Source: Symbiodinium microadriaticum (lineage: Eukaryota > Sar > Dinophyceae > Suessiales > Symbiodiniaceae). From it: a stretch of DNA of 64,000 nt. Each line of letters opens with the position of its first letter. Position 1 is the first letter of the stretch. The notes beneath the pieces were generated by a model. The model did no database searches and was not told the DNA's origin. It was given only the letters and a program-made list of their open reading frames with translations. The position numbers were made by a program, and so were the translations under genes. Where the stretch lies: NCBI GenBank assembly GCA_001939145.1, contig LSRX01000508.1, positions 226,021 to 290,020 of the forward strand. Reading direction: 5' to 3'. Of the stretch, positions 21,970 to 32,340 are shown one piece after another.

Positions 21970-22475
21970 TCCCTCCTAAACCCTAAGCCCTAAACCCTAA
22001 CCCTAAAGCCCTAAACCCTAAAAACCGTAAACGCCAAGCCCTAAACCCTAAAAACCCTAAAAACCCTAAAACCCCAAAAACCCTGAAAACCCTAAAAACC
22101 CTAAAACCTTCGGCTTAGGCTCTGGAGGCTCGGTGGGAGCTTTGGGTCTTTAGGGGTTCGGCGGTCGTGTGAGGGACTTGGGGCTTTAAGGCGTCTCCAC
22201 TTATGTGCTTTTTAGGGTTTTTTAGGTGTTTTACGGGTTTTAGGGTTTATGGGTTTCGGGGTTTTTTTTGCCTTTTAGGGTTTTAGGGCGGGTGTTTCGG
22301 GTTTTAGGGCCTTTAGGGGGTGTTTAGGGTTTAGGGTGTTTAGTCTTTTTTGGGCTTTTTGGTTTTTAGGGTGTTTTAGGGTTTAGGGTTTTTAGCGCTT
22401 TAAGGTTTTTAGGGCTTTTAGGGGTATAGGGCTTGTGGTTGTTAGGGTTTTTAGGGTTTTAGGGTTTAGGGGAGG
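21970..22475. repeat. Telomere-like block with orientation switch
   Basis: CCCTAAA/CCCTAAAAA-type at 21,975-22,110, then TTTAGGG/TTTTAGGG-type at 22,205-22,470. The two halves could pair as a long imperfect hairpin of about 500 bases. Confidence 0.8.
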
Positions 22476-22553
22476 CTCAAGTGTTCACTGTACGTGCCCG
22501 CTGTGTTTAGCCTATGGGGGCTTGGCGGCTCCGATATTGGTTTCGCAGAATTT

Positions 22554-22640
22554 GGGGTTTCCGGAAATAGGGGACCCTAATAAAGTACCCTAAAAAGTCG
22601 GATCCCCATTATAAGGTACCCCAATTTTCGGAAAGTCCCA
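22554..22640. mobile_element. MITE-like inverted-repeat element, family C
   Basis: GGGTTTCCGGAAATAGGGGA, then CCCTAATAAAGTACCC at the left; AAGGTACCCCAATTTTCGGA at the right; centre GGATCCCCATTATAAGG. Confidence 0.7.
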
Positions 22641-22909
22641 TTTGGACCCTCCCCCGACAGGTGTTTCAGGTCTTCAGTTTCTGGAGAGCCCATGTGAGGA
22701 AAGCTGCTAAGCGCCTTTAGGGTTTAGGGTTTAGGGTTTTAGGGTTTAGGGTTTAGGGGTTTAGGGTTTAGGGTTTAGGGTTCGGGGGTCTTGGTTCGGA
22801 GTTTGATACCGCCGACGTTACAGTCCGCACTTGGAGCTTCACATCCCATGTTCCATTTAGCGCCTGAACGCCACACCTGTTTTAAGGCGTCGACCGGAAT
22901 CAAGTGGAA

Positions 22910-23020
22910 CATATGGGTAGTTCTCTAAATCAGGGTCTCTTTGGGGGATCCTTTATATAAGGATGCCGTAGTATATTGGGGACCTGAAAAGGGGCCCTAA
23001 TTTAAAGAACTACCCATATG
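22910..23020. mobile_element. MITE-like inverted-repeat element, family B (best copy)
   Basis: CATATGGGTAGTTCTCTAAA at the left and TTTAAAGAACTACCCATATG at the right are almost perfect inverted copies. Inside are GGGTCTCTTTGGGGGATCC and GACCTGAAAAGGGGCCC. The flanking CATATG is mirrored on both sides. Confidence 0.8.
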
Positions 23021-23194
23021 CCTGCCGATGTTCGCCACTAATGAATGCCCGGCTGCAGGACACCTTCGTACATGTAGATTGAGCTTCCCCTGGTCCACGA
23101 TGGCTCTTGGTCGCCGCAGTAGGCGTTCAACGGTTCGTGTGCATGCGCGCTTGCTCCATTGATTCACTTGTCAGAGGTTCAAACGTTCAGCACC

Positions 23195-23270
23195 CTAAAC
23201 CCTAAACCCTAAATCCTAAACCCCTAAACCCTAAACCCCTAAACCCTAAACCCTAAACCCAGCAAAGCCC
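23195..23270. repeat. CCCTAAA-type telomere-like array
   Basis: About 75 bases of clean CCCTAAA/CCCCTAAA. The opposite orientation (TTTAGGGG, TTTCGGG) occupies 23,583-23,732. Confidence 0.85.
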
Positions 23271-23925
23271 TAAGCCCTGAAAAAGGGTGCTTTCTGCTCT
23301 TCGCCCCAGCTGTGAAGCTGAGAAAACAGTCGACAACGGCCAGAGCTGCAGGTTCCGGATGAGATGCGGTCAGGCTTGAGGATATTAATAGAACTCCTTA
23401 TAGTGCTTGCTTTGAGGGGGTGTGTGTTATAGAAACTTGTAGTACTCCTTATAAGGGACTTAAGGAAAACTTCAACTCAAAAATCCGTGGGCACCCCCGA
23501 ATCTCAAACCCCGAAGAAACCCTGAGGAACTTCAGTCTTGACTTAAGCCATGGGCCATCGCTCCCACATAGAAGCCCGACAGGGTTTAGGGGTGTAGGGG
23601 TTTAGGGGTTTCGGGTTTAGGGGTTTAGGGGTTTAGGGGTTTAGGGGTTTAGGGGTTTAGGGGTTTCGGGTTTAGGGTTTAGGGTTTAGGGGTTTAGGGG
23701 TTTAGGGGTTTAGGGGTTTCGGGTTTAGGGTCAACCCCCCCCGCTCCCTTCCAACACCACACCCCCCTACACTACCCTTTGAGGGGACCCTATGATAGAA
23801 CCTTGTAGTACCCCCTGAGGGACTTAGGGAGTTTCTTGGTGCGCACTGACTATCTCATTAAGACCCTTAATTAACCCTAAAACCCTAAACCCTGAACCCT
23901 GAATGTCTCTTTGAAGTTTCGGCAG

Positions 23926-23998
23926 GCTTGACCGGGAGAAGACGGCGGCGAATTTCTGGAGTTTGGGATCCGTTGAAGATCTCGGGCCTGATCTGAAG
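23926..23998 (+). CDS. Candidate internal exon, unknown protein
   Basis: After CGGCAG^G one base plus 24 codons read LDREKTAANFWSLGSVEDLG followed by PDLK. The donor is uncertain: AAG^GA as used here, or a GA a few codons later. CCCTAAA/CCCTGAA repeat ends about 25 bases before the acceptor, and TTTAGGGG repeat starts at about 24,025. This is the last + strand exon candidate before the AT-rich island. Confidence 0.42.
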
Positions 23999-24256
23999 GA
24001 CTCTCGAGAATCAACCCTATTCAGGGTTTAGGGGTTTATTGTTTAGGGTAATCCAAGTATCTTTGTGCCACAATAAATTCAAAAAGCCCTATAGCATTTA
24101 AACCCTAAGCTCTAAATCCTAAACCCTAAACCTTAATACTTGCAATCCCTCCACCCCAAGCTATGCCTAAACGACACGCAGCCCATTTCAACTCCGAGCC
24201 CCAAGCCGTGAGCCTAATCTTCACGGAAGGGCCATGAGGATAGGGCGGACTCACGA

Positions 24257-24353
24257 CGCACACTATGGTTGATGATACAAAGCCAGCATTATGCCACAAT
24301 TCCCGTAGGTCCTTAAGGTAATGCAGGTTTGATATCATCAACCGTAGTGTGCA
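24257..24353. mobile_element. MITE-like inverted-repeat element, family D (best copy)
   Basis: GCACACTATGGTTGATGATA at the left and TATCATCAACCGTAGTGTGC at the right are nearly perfect inverted copies. Inner parts CAAAGCCAGCATTA and TAATGCAGGTTTG continue the pairing. No coding capacity. Confidence 0.8.
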
Positions 24354-24434
24354 GAAGAACTCGGCCAATGTTGGTGGGGTTGTAGGAAAGCCTTGAAACC
24401 CGAAGCTCTGAACCCTCAGCCCTGAACTCCATCG

Positions 24435-24545
24435 ACATCCTAAACCCTAAACCCTATACCCTAAACCCTATACCCCTATACCCTAAACCCCGAAACCCTA
24501 TACCCTAAACCCTATACCCTATACCCTAACACCCTAAACCCCAAA
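24435..24545. repeat. CCCTAAA/CCCTATA mixed telomere-like array
   Basis: CCCTAAACCCTATACCC units; the CCCTATA variant is confined to this array, so it was probably amplified locally. A CTGTCTCTCGGTCT short repeat lies at 24,755-24,805. Confidence 0.8.
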
Positions 24546-25112
24546 GACTCCCTAGGACTTGAAGAAGGGCCAACCGAAACATTGCGGCTGAGACAGGACC
24601 AGGCCACCTGCGAGTTCGGCATGTTGCTATGTTCTCAGGCTTGATGTATTTAGGGGCCTTTTGGCTTAAAATGTTTAGGGTTTAGCGTTTAGGTTGTAGG
24701 GAGCAATGTGGACATCATCTCTCTCTTTCTGGCTCACTTGCTCGTCTCTGTGTTGCACTGTCTGTCTGTCTCTCGGTCTCTCTGTCTCTCGGTCTCTCTG
24801 TCTTTCCTTATGGGCTTCAAACAGCATTCGGAATTCAGGGTTTTTGGAGTTTGTGGTCCGGGCAGGGTTTCGGTTTTTGGTGCCTGTCTAGGACGACAAT
24901 TCAAGCAGCCGTAGATTTGCACAGTTCGGGGCAGTGATACCAGACTTGGGATACCCACAGCTCCCAAACAGTTTTTCAATCGTTGGTGGACGCAGACTGG
25001 TGGTTCTGGCGAATGGGGATTTTTGGGGGTTGTTTGCCCTTGGGTTCTAAAGCCCTGAAGTCTTTATGACGATAAAGACAGCTAACCCCCCTCCCCACCC
25101 CCACGGCGGGTA

Positions 25113-25216
25113 ATATAGGGGCCTCATTAATTAGAATAGGGTTTTGGGGTATAGTATACTAAAGCTATAATAAGGAACCCCCAAAATCCCATTCTAATTG
25201 TTAAGGCCCCTACATT
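25113..25216. mobile_element. MITE-like inverted-repeat element, family A (best copy)
   Basis: AATATAGGGGCCTCATTAAT, then TAGAATAGGGTTTTGGGG at the left; CCCCCAAAATCCCATTCTAA, then TTGTTAAGGCCCCTACATT at the right. About 38-base arms around a 30-base AT-rich centre. Its immediate flanks on both sides read TAAT/ATTA-like, a possible short target duplication. Confidence 0.8.
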
Positions 25217-25436
25217 AAGTAGGAAGGGCTTGATGGCTTGAATGTTTTGCTTCTCGCTTCTGCCAAAACCCGCGCATGCATTTTCGGGTTTAGGGCTTAG
25301 GGTGTAGGGCACACTGACTTCACACCCGTACTCTCTAACTGTTCGACGCGTAACCTTCTAAACAAGCGCTCTTCTAAATGAAGGCAGCACTTCAGCTATG
25401 GAGACTGTCCTATATTCCAAAACTCCAGGGGGGCGC

Positions 25437-25540
25437 AAGGGTTCCTTTAAGGGTTCTTTTAAAGGGTTCCTTTAAGGGTTCTTTTAAAGGGTTCCTTTAA
25501 GGGTTCGTTTAAAGGGTTCCTTTAAGGGTTCCTTAAGGTG
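25437..25540. repeat. GGGTTCCTTTAA tandem repeat
   Basis: Eight to nine units of 12-13 bases alternating GGGTTCCTTTAA and GGGTTCTTTTAAA. TTTAA steps make it self-complementary in part. Confidence 0.85.
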
Positions 25541-25639
25541 GATGCGCAGTCTTCTGAAGAAGCGCTCTTCTAGGCTAAGAAGACGCCTTAGCTATGGAGA
25601 TTGTGCTCTGGCAGCTTTGAAAGACCAACATAGACCCCT

Positions 25640-26060
25640 GTAAAACCCCAAGCCCTAAACCCCAAACCCTCAAAACCAAACCCTAAACCCCAAACCCTAA
25701 AAACCAAAGCCTAAATTCCAAGCCCTAAAGACCACAGCCTAAAACCCAAAGCCTAAATAACACCCAGATCCTAAAAAACAATACCTAAAACCCGAACCCT
25801 AAGCCCGAAATGGACCCGTCAAAGATAAGCATTCCAAGCAGTCCAATGAAGCCCTAGCGGCCAAAGCCGAGAAACCCTTAATAAAATCCGAAAGGGTCAG
25901 CCGGGTCAGCTTCATAGTTCCCAAACCGTGCGCGAGGTTCGGTTGCTCGGGCATTGGAAGGCGTGGGTTCGTGAGGCTGTTAGGTATAGGGTAGGGCGGC
26001 AGGTGCTGGGATTGCTGCCGAAGGGTCTGGCGGTTCCAGGTTTCTTGGCCTTGTTCCTGT
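25640..26060. repeat. Decayed CCCTAAA-type tract and unique sequence
   Basis: CCCTAAA variants (CCCCAAA, CCTAAAAA, CCTAAATAAC) at 25,640-25,805; the remainder has no supported gene. Confidence 0.6.
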
Positions 26061-26067
26061 GTCTTTT

Positions 26068-26165
26068 TTATTCTATTCTATTCTATTCTATTCTAGTCTA
26101 GTCTAGTCTAGTCTAGTCTAGTCTAGTCTATTCTATTCTATCTATTATATTATATTCTATTATTT
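26068..26165. repeat. TTCTA/GTCTA pentanucleotide microsatellite
   Basis: Two phases of the same pentamer, (TTCTA)n, then (GTCTA)n, then TTCTA again. Confidence 0.9.
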
Positions 26166-27453
26166 TTATTTTTTGTTTAGGCTGTCTCGCGTCCGGCATC
26201 CCCGGCCCCTCTGCTCGGATTCCAGGCTCCATCGCGGGCTACGTGCGCGGTGCCAGGAGCGCCGAAGGGGCTAAGGTTGGTGAGCGTTGATGGTGCGAGG
26301 CTTGGCTTTCGGGGTGGCTGGTTTGAGTGTTTCTGACAGTTCTTTAGGGTCTGCTAGGACCCAGAGTAGGCCCTTATTCCCTTTTTTAGGGTTCTGGTTC
26401 CCTTATAAAGTCCTTTAAGCCAAAAAGGGCACCCTTTTTATTCCTAGGTTGCTCTTGGGTCTAGTCTGGCTGTAGAAACGAGCTTGGTTTTGGGGCTGCG
26501 CAGTTGGATGTGTCTTGCTGAGGGTTCTGATTTCGCAGTCTAGGTCCTTAGCTGGGGCGGTTTCTATTGCAACGGGAAACCCCCCTAAACCCTAAACCGG
26601 AAGTACGATGATGGTTTGGGCGAGCATCCCTGATTTCGATACTTAGGACCCGTTGGGATCCGGATAATGAGGCCGTTATACGGAGAATGAGGCCCGCAAA
26701 GTTGGAACATTGGGAAGGATCGGGAGCTTCCTTTAGCCTAGACAACCAGTGGTTCTCTGGAATGAAAGTCCCCTTTTAGGTCCACCCCAAAAAGTGCGGC
26801 ACCTTTATAACAAGGGCCCAAAAGGTTTAAAACGGGACCCTCAACTAGCGAACCACCCTTTAGCAGAACTGTGGCTCTGATAGCCTACATGCAGCTGCGC
26901 AGGCCCCGTGGATCACTTTGGACCTTTCCGTGCTGACTTTGAACCTTTAAGTGCTGGCCTTTAGCTGCTACGAAGGCTTTAGCCCAGAATTTTCATCCTC
27001 AAGCCTCCAAGAAACCGCACAACCCCGAAACCTTATTTTTTGAACCCAAAAATGCTTCAAACACCTAAAACTTAAGACTTGTGCCCATGTCAGCGCATGC
27101 GGAGCGGACTTGAAGCCTCAAGCCAGGGACTCCGGAAGTCATGCGATGCAGCGGCGCGGTCCATGGTGCTTTGAACTTGGCATGAGGGCCAGGTTTAGGG
27201 TTTGGGGTTTAGGGTTCTTGGCATGAGGGCCAGGTTTAGGGTGGCGTAGGCCATGGGACTCTTGGTGTTTCCTGTTTCTAGTGCCGGCTTGCGAACCCAG
27301 TAGCTGGCATGATCCGTTAGAGCTGCTGGAAGATCATCCGAGACAATACTCCGCACATTGGCTGGTGGAAGGCATCGTTGGCAAAAAGCCCGATCACTCA
27401 GGCGGCACTCAGGCACTTCGCGCCACTCTCTGGACTAGAAGTGAACCTTACGT
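26166..27453. other. Stretch without supported gene
   Basis: Unique sequence with decayed family B-like pieces at about 26,380-26,445 and 26,750-26,870 (CCCTTTT...AAAAGGG pairs). Overlapping ORFs at 27,195-27,540 on both strands look compositionally normal, but I cannot choose between them. Confidence 0.35.
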
Positions 27454-27807
27454 ATGTATAGTTTGGTCTCAGGGCTTGTGTTTTTGGGGGGTGGGAGGAG
27501 GAGCCCGGAAAATTGCTCAACATCGAGTCTCTTCATAGAGCGCATTGTTGAAACGGTGTTCATGTCAGCAAGAGGCCAACAAAATGCTAAACCGGGTAAA
27601 GAACTCAATATTGATTTCACCTGTGAGCTTACTTTTGATCGGAATTTGCGGATATTGTTTAATGGCGGTAGGTTCTTGAATCACAAGACATGCTTTAGGG
27701 AGCTTGTTTCTTACATGGGACATACGTATCTCATATCGTTGTTTATGAAGTCTTTGAAAGATGATAGCTCTTACAATGTGATTTTCAAAGATCTTCGCAG
27801 AATCTAG
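27454..27807 (+). CDS. Uncharacter ORF next to the AT-rich island
   Basis: A 117-codon + frame whose last 70 codons (from about 27,600) use AT-rich codons and read like protein, including ELNIDFTCELTFDRNLRILF and ending in VIFKDLRRI. An overlapping 119-codon minus frame exists, but the + frame has the more natural residue mix. No telomere-like repeat lies inside it. Its composition differs from the left block and leads into the AT-rich island. I do not recognise the protein; it could be a remnant of a mobile or viral-like insertion or chance openness. Confidence 0.25.
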   Translation: MYSLVSGLVFLGGGRRSPENCSTSSLFIERIVETVFMSARGQQNAKPGKELNIDFTCELTFDRNLRILFNGGRFLNHKTCFRELVSYMGHTYLISLFMKSLKDDSSYNVIFKDLRRI

Positions 27808-28323
27808 GAAATGGAATGTTGATAGAGATTTCGTCGGATAGGTTGTCATGCTCATGATTGTGATTACTTCAAAATATAAAATATTATACATCATTCGAAC
27901 TGAAAGCCTCGCCGGGCGCGGCATTTAGGACGTACCTTGCGTTTCAACCGACAACAGAGGTTTTCTGGTGGTTTTCCGTCGATCTTTTACCGGAATCAGG
28001 TATTGACCATGAGCATCTGTAGGCCCTTGCGCCCGGCATAGGTATGTTTGGTAGTTGCCGAGTCATTGGTCAGTTGTTTGGAAACCCCTATAAACCCTAT
28101 TGAACCCCTATAGGCCCCCATAAAGCCCTATAAACCCTATCAACCCCTTAGGGGTTTCAGGGTTCAGTGGTTGGAGTTTGATTGGATTGATCTCGTCTTG
28201 CAAGCATGAGGCTCCAGGTCCCACGGTTCGACCATGCTGAATAATCAGCATCGCAACATATCAGACATCATAACTTATAATTGACAGAGCAAAGCAAAAT
28301 GTGGCCGTAATGATGCCGAAGTG

Positions 28324-28577
28324 TAGCTCGACATCATGGCGAAGCCATTGAGAAGGACGTCTCGTGAAAAGAGGCGTCGGCAAGACGCCGCTTGTCCTCG
28401 TATCGGCAAAAAGGCCGTTAGTTAGACTACACTTGTGGAAGGGAGCGAAGAAGGGCAAGAGGAATCATGTTGCCCCCTCGGTCTAGCTAAGCGCCTTTTG
28501 CGATAGCACAAGCGGCGTCTTGCCGATGGCTCGCTTCAAGAGATGCCCCTCTTGATGCCCATGATGTCGAACCACGT
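28324..28577. repeat. Large foldback (inverted repeat) at the edge of the AT-rich island
   Basis: About 100 bases at 28,324-28,428 are repeated inverted at 28,481-28,577 around a loop of about 50 bases. The strongest paired part is GGCAAGACGCCGCTTGT against ACAAGCGGCGTCTTGCC. Outer parts pair through GACATCATGG/CCATGATGTC and GTTAGTTAGAC/TCTAGCTAAG. Arms differ by about 20 percent with small gaps. The 65-residue minus ORF over the left arm is probably incidental. Confidence 0.75.
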
Positions 28578-28885
28578 TCATATTGAAGAACCAGGCTTGG
28601 ATGGAATATGGCAGGATCCCGAATATGGTGGGACTTATAAGAATACAGAGAGAAAAGGCCGTTAAAGATCTCGCGTTCGCCTATATATTTAAAAAAACAT
28701 GATTATGAACTACGAATTTGCATTTGGATGAAATAAGAAGGAGAGGAATGATAGAAGATTTAGATATAAGAAGAATTCTAATATACGATACTTGAGGCTA
28801 CTTGTTTTTACTTATTCTTAAATTATGACATATATATTGAATTTAATTTTAATTAATATATAGAATTTGGTTTTCTATATATATT

Positions 28886-30190
28886 ATGAATGGATTAGAA
28901 AGAATCTTCTAGACCCGTGAATACGATTTGATAAGGCCACGAATGGATTACAAAGAGCAATTAAGATATGATTTATTATGATTAAATATGGATTAAAATT
29001 ACATTACGGAATTGGAATATGCTTTGTTACGACTAAGAATGGATTAGGGAGAGATGAAAAAATCCGATATTACGATTTGTCTCATCTAAATATGGATTAG
29101 AAAGAGACGTTAATATTTAAAGGGACGATTTGTTATAGCTAAGAATTAGAAAGAATTATTAAGATATAGAAATATGATTTTTTATGGCCAAGCATCGATT
29201 AGAAAAGATCTTGAATCCGATAATACGGCTTGTTAAGGCCAAGAATGGATTAGAAAGAATCTCTAAGGTCGGAAATTGTCATATACAACGATTAAGAATT
29301 GATTAGAAAGAATCTGTAAGGACCGACAATATAATTTATTACGATTTAGATTAGGTTAGAAAGAGTCTCCCGAGACCCGGAAATCTAATATATATATATA
29401 GCAATGAAAAAAAGAGTCACTTAGATCCGATAATATAATTTCTTACGGCCAAGAATGGACCAGAAAGAACCGGAAAAATAGATTATTATGATCACTAAGA
29501 TCCGGCAGAACGGTTTATGTCGATCAAAAAAGGGGATTAGAAAGAATTATTAAGACCCGAGAATTGGTTATATCACGAGCAAGAGCGGGCCAGAAAGAGC
29601 CATTAAGATCTTTTCTTATAATCAAGAGAAAGAACAAGACCCAACAATATAATTTGATATATTCAAAATTAGAAGAAGAAGAGCCAAGCAGATACGAAAA
29701 TACGATTTATTTCGGTTAATATAATTCGTTTTCGTTAAGAATGAGGCTGAAAGAATCAATTATCAAGAATTCAGAATATTACGATTAAGAACAAATTAAG
29801 ATATAGAAGCACGATATCTTATATTTGAGAATTAATTAGAAAGACCCACTAAGACGCGAGAATATGATTCGATATGATCAAGAATCGTCTAATAAGAATC
29901 ATCAAAATCTATCAATAAGATTTATCTTCGGTCAAATGTGGGCCAGAAAGAGCCAAGAAGACCTACGAAAACGATATTTTACGGTCAAGAATATTTCTGA
30001 GTCTCACGATATATTAGAATTGAGAATTGGCCAGAAAAAGTCTCTAATGCCCGGAAATCAGATTTCTTACGATCAAGAATAGATCAAAAAGAGTCAGTCA
30101 ATAAGCGCAAGGAATATAATATAGTATGCTCACGAGTAGCAAGATCCAATAATACGCTTTGGCATGATTAAGAATATTCTATTAAAATTC
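28886..30190. repeat. Decayed tandem satellite, about 53-bp unit
   Basis: Some 24 successive units share the order AAGAATGGATTAGAAAGAAT, then C(A/T)(T/C)TAAGATCCGA, then NAATACGATTTATTACGAT(T/C). Adjacent units at 29,231-29,283 and 29,284-29,336 are both 53 bases and align end to end; others vary by deletions. 53 is not a multiple of three and stops occur in every frame, so it is not a repeat protein. Confidence 0.75.
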
Positions 30191-30972
30191 AATAAAATAT
30201 ATTTTTTAAATATATTGAAATAAAATTGAATTATCTGATCAGATCTTTCTATTTAAATAGAGATTTTAATAAAATATATTATCAGATAAAGAAATCTATT
30301 TAAAAAGATGGAGATATAATTAAATATAAATAATTAAATGATTTTGAATAAATATCGATTATTTATTATAATCCTAATTATTGAGAATTCGAATTAAGTA
30401 AATACCATAATTATATCTAATTTTATTATTTTAAAATATATTTAAATGACTAATTACTATTCATAAAATAAATATTTTGAATTCTTTATTGACGAAGCTT
30501 AGATTTCATTCGTCGTATTTATCAAATAATGATTCATCTTATTAGATTTCGATGTCCATCTCGAGAAAATAATTTCTATTACGAAAATTTATCAATTTTT
30601 CTAATTAAATAATAATCTTTCTTTTTTTTTCATAGATTTTCGAAGTGTCAGACCTAGTCGTAATATCACTAAATCATAATTATAATAAATAATAGAATCA
30701 ATTTTTTTATTAATTTTCTTGATTAAGAAATGAAATTATCGGATATTTCTCATTTTATAGAAATATAATCGTACTAAATCATATTATTCTCTCTTAATAA
30801 TTCATTCTTATTTTTATAAATCGTATTCTTGGGTCTTAAAATTATATGATCATTTCAAAAAGACCAAATAAAAATATTAATAATATTAGGTATTCTTATC
30901 TAGAGAGACCGCTATATCAGAGAAAGAATATAGGGAAGGGCGGGGAACCGACTCAGTAGCACTCTTTTTCAT

Positions 30973-30991
30973 CTTGAGCCAAATGGTATGG
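30973..30991 (-). other. Spliced-leader-like relic
   Basis: On the minus strand the sequence CCATACCATTTGGCTCAAG resembles the dinoflagellate trans-spliced leader (core CCATTTTGGCTCAAG) with two single-base deletions and one change in the part compared. It is followed directly by ATGAAAAAGAG and a 28-codon frame. This could mark a decayed, reinserted mRNA; chance similarity in AT-rich DNA cannot be excluded. Confidence 0.35.
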
Positions 30992-32340
30992 TATATTATA
31001 GATTCATGTGTAATATTGTCAAATAAGATAATATATAGAGATTAATTTTATAATTTGTCCTTCCGACATAATGAGTATATACAGATTGCTGTATAGCAAG
31101 CAAGAGCTAATCAGACCCATGAATTAGTAATAAAAAAAATTAAATTAAAGAAATCAACGATTTTCGTCCATCGTTAATTATTTTGGACGAAACTTCAAGA
31201 AATATCCGAGTCTAAGCTCAGCTCAAGACTAAGAACGAATAGACATATCATCCTCGTAACGCTAAAATAACTAAACGAAAAAGACGTTCTAAATACGATG
31301 CCGACAGATACTCATCAATCTAAACCCGACTCTAATTTAATTAAAATCGGCAAGCTTTTCTATTAAAATACTCAAGGGATATAATATAAAAACTCATTTT
31401 TGCAAGGGTAAGGCTTTTATCAAGAGATCGCCTCTTTATTCATCTATTTTATAATATTTCAATCAGATATTATCATAGAAATTAACAATATCATATATCG
31501 ATTCCTCATATCTTGGTCAAGTGTCTCAAGTAAAAATTAATCCTCTTAATTATCTTCATAAATTCAAAAATAATTCTTTTTTTATAATCTTCTATTAAAA
31601 TTTCTATCATATAAAATATCAAATTAAGAATAATGCATAAAAATCTTCTTCAAATATTCAATATTATTATATTATATGAATACGAATATTTATTTTCGTA
31701 CTACTATCACTACAAAATAATCAACCGCTATACAAATAACCCCAAACTACTTACATACAAATATAGCAAATCCATTCAATATTTACCTTAATATCCTATA
31801 AACACGAAGCCGGACAAAAACCGGACCAGACGCGACCAAAAAATTCGCGACGGAAATTTTCCGAACATTTAGAGGTCCAGCCATTGCCGTGAGGCCGCGA
31901 ATATTTGGAACATTTAGAGCACGAAATCGGGCCTACAAGAGGCCGCAGAAGGCGAAGCCGGAAAAGCTAGGCCATACACAAGTCCCAAAAACACAAATAA
32001 CCGCGACATTTTAGGAGTATTCAAACCTCCCCAAATCGAATTATACATCCCTTTTTATATTCCCGAAATTTATAAGGCTCTAAATATTACTTTTGCCGAT
32101 ATTATTAATTTACGATTGCGAGTTCCGAATCCACGAATTTCTAGATCGAAAATAAATAATAAGAAAAATTTTAGATTTCTCTCTTAGTATTTAATGTTTT
32201 TAACTCATATATAGAAATTTCTCTCTATCTCAATATGTTCCGATCTTTAGCGTTCCTTTTCTCTTCATATACATATAATGAATTAGTACAATAGCATTTA
32301 TAGAATACTTTAATTAAGATAAAGACTTACAACCCCCTCT

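Larger units (their letters stand above)
28640..32340. other. AT-rich island between convergent gene blocks
   Basis: Base composition drops abruptly at about 28,640 and recovers after about 32,340. Inside, A and T dominate and no telomere-like repeat or MITE family A-D copy is present, unlike everything to the left. The left third is a decayed satellite (28,886-30,190). The middle is plain AT-rich DNA. At 31,805-31,990 a GC-richer piece has repeated CGAAGCCGG and GAACATTTAGAG words. No ORF longer than about 75 codons and no organelle gene motif was seen. Confidence 0.8.

Noticed and set aside
28886-30190. CRISPR-like array from regularly spaced repeats
   Set aside because: Units are contiguous and diverged along their whole length, with no conserved repeat/variable spacer alternation, in a eukaryotic context.
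28640-32340. Inserted mitochondrial or plastid DNA
   Set aside because: AT content fits, but no rRNA, tRNA or organelle protein motif was found, and a third of it is a decayed tandem satellite.
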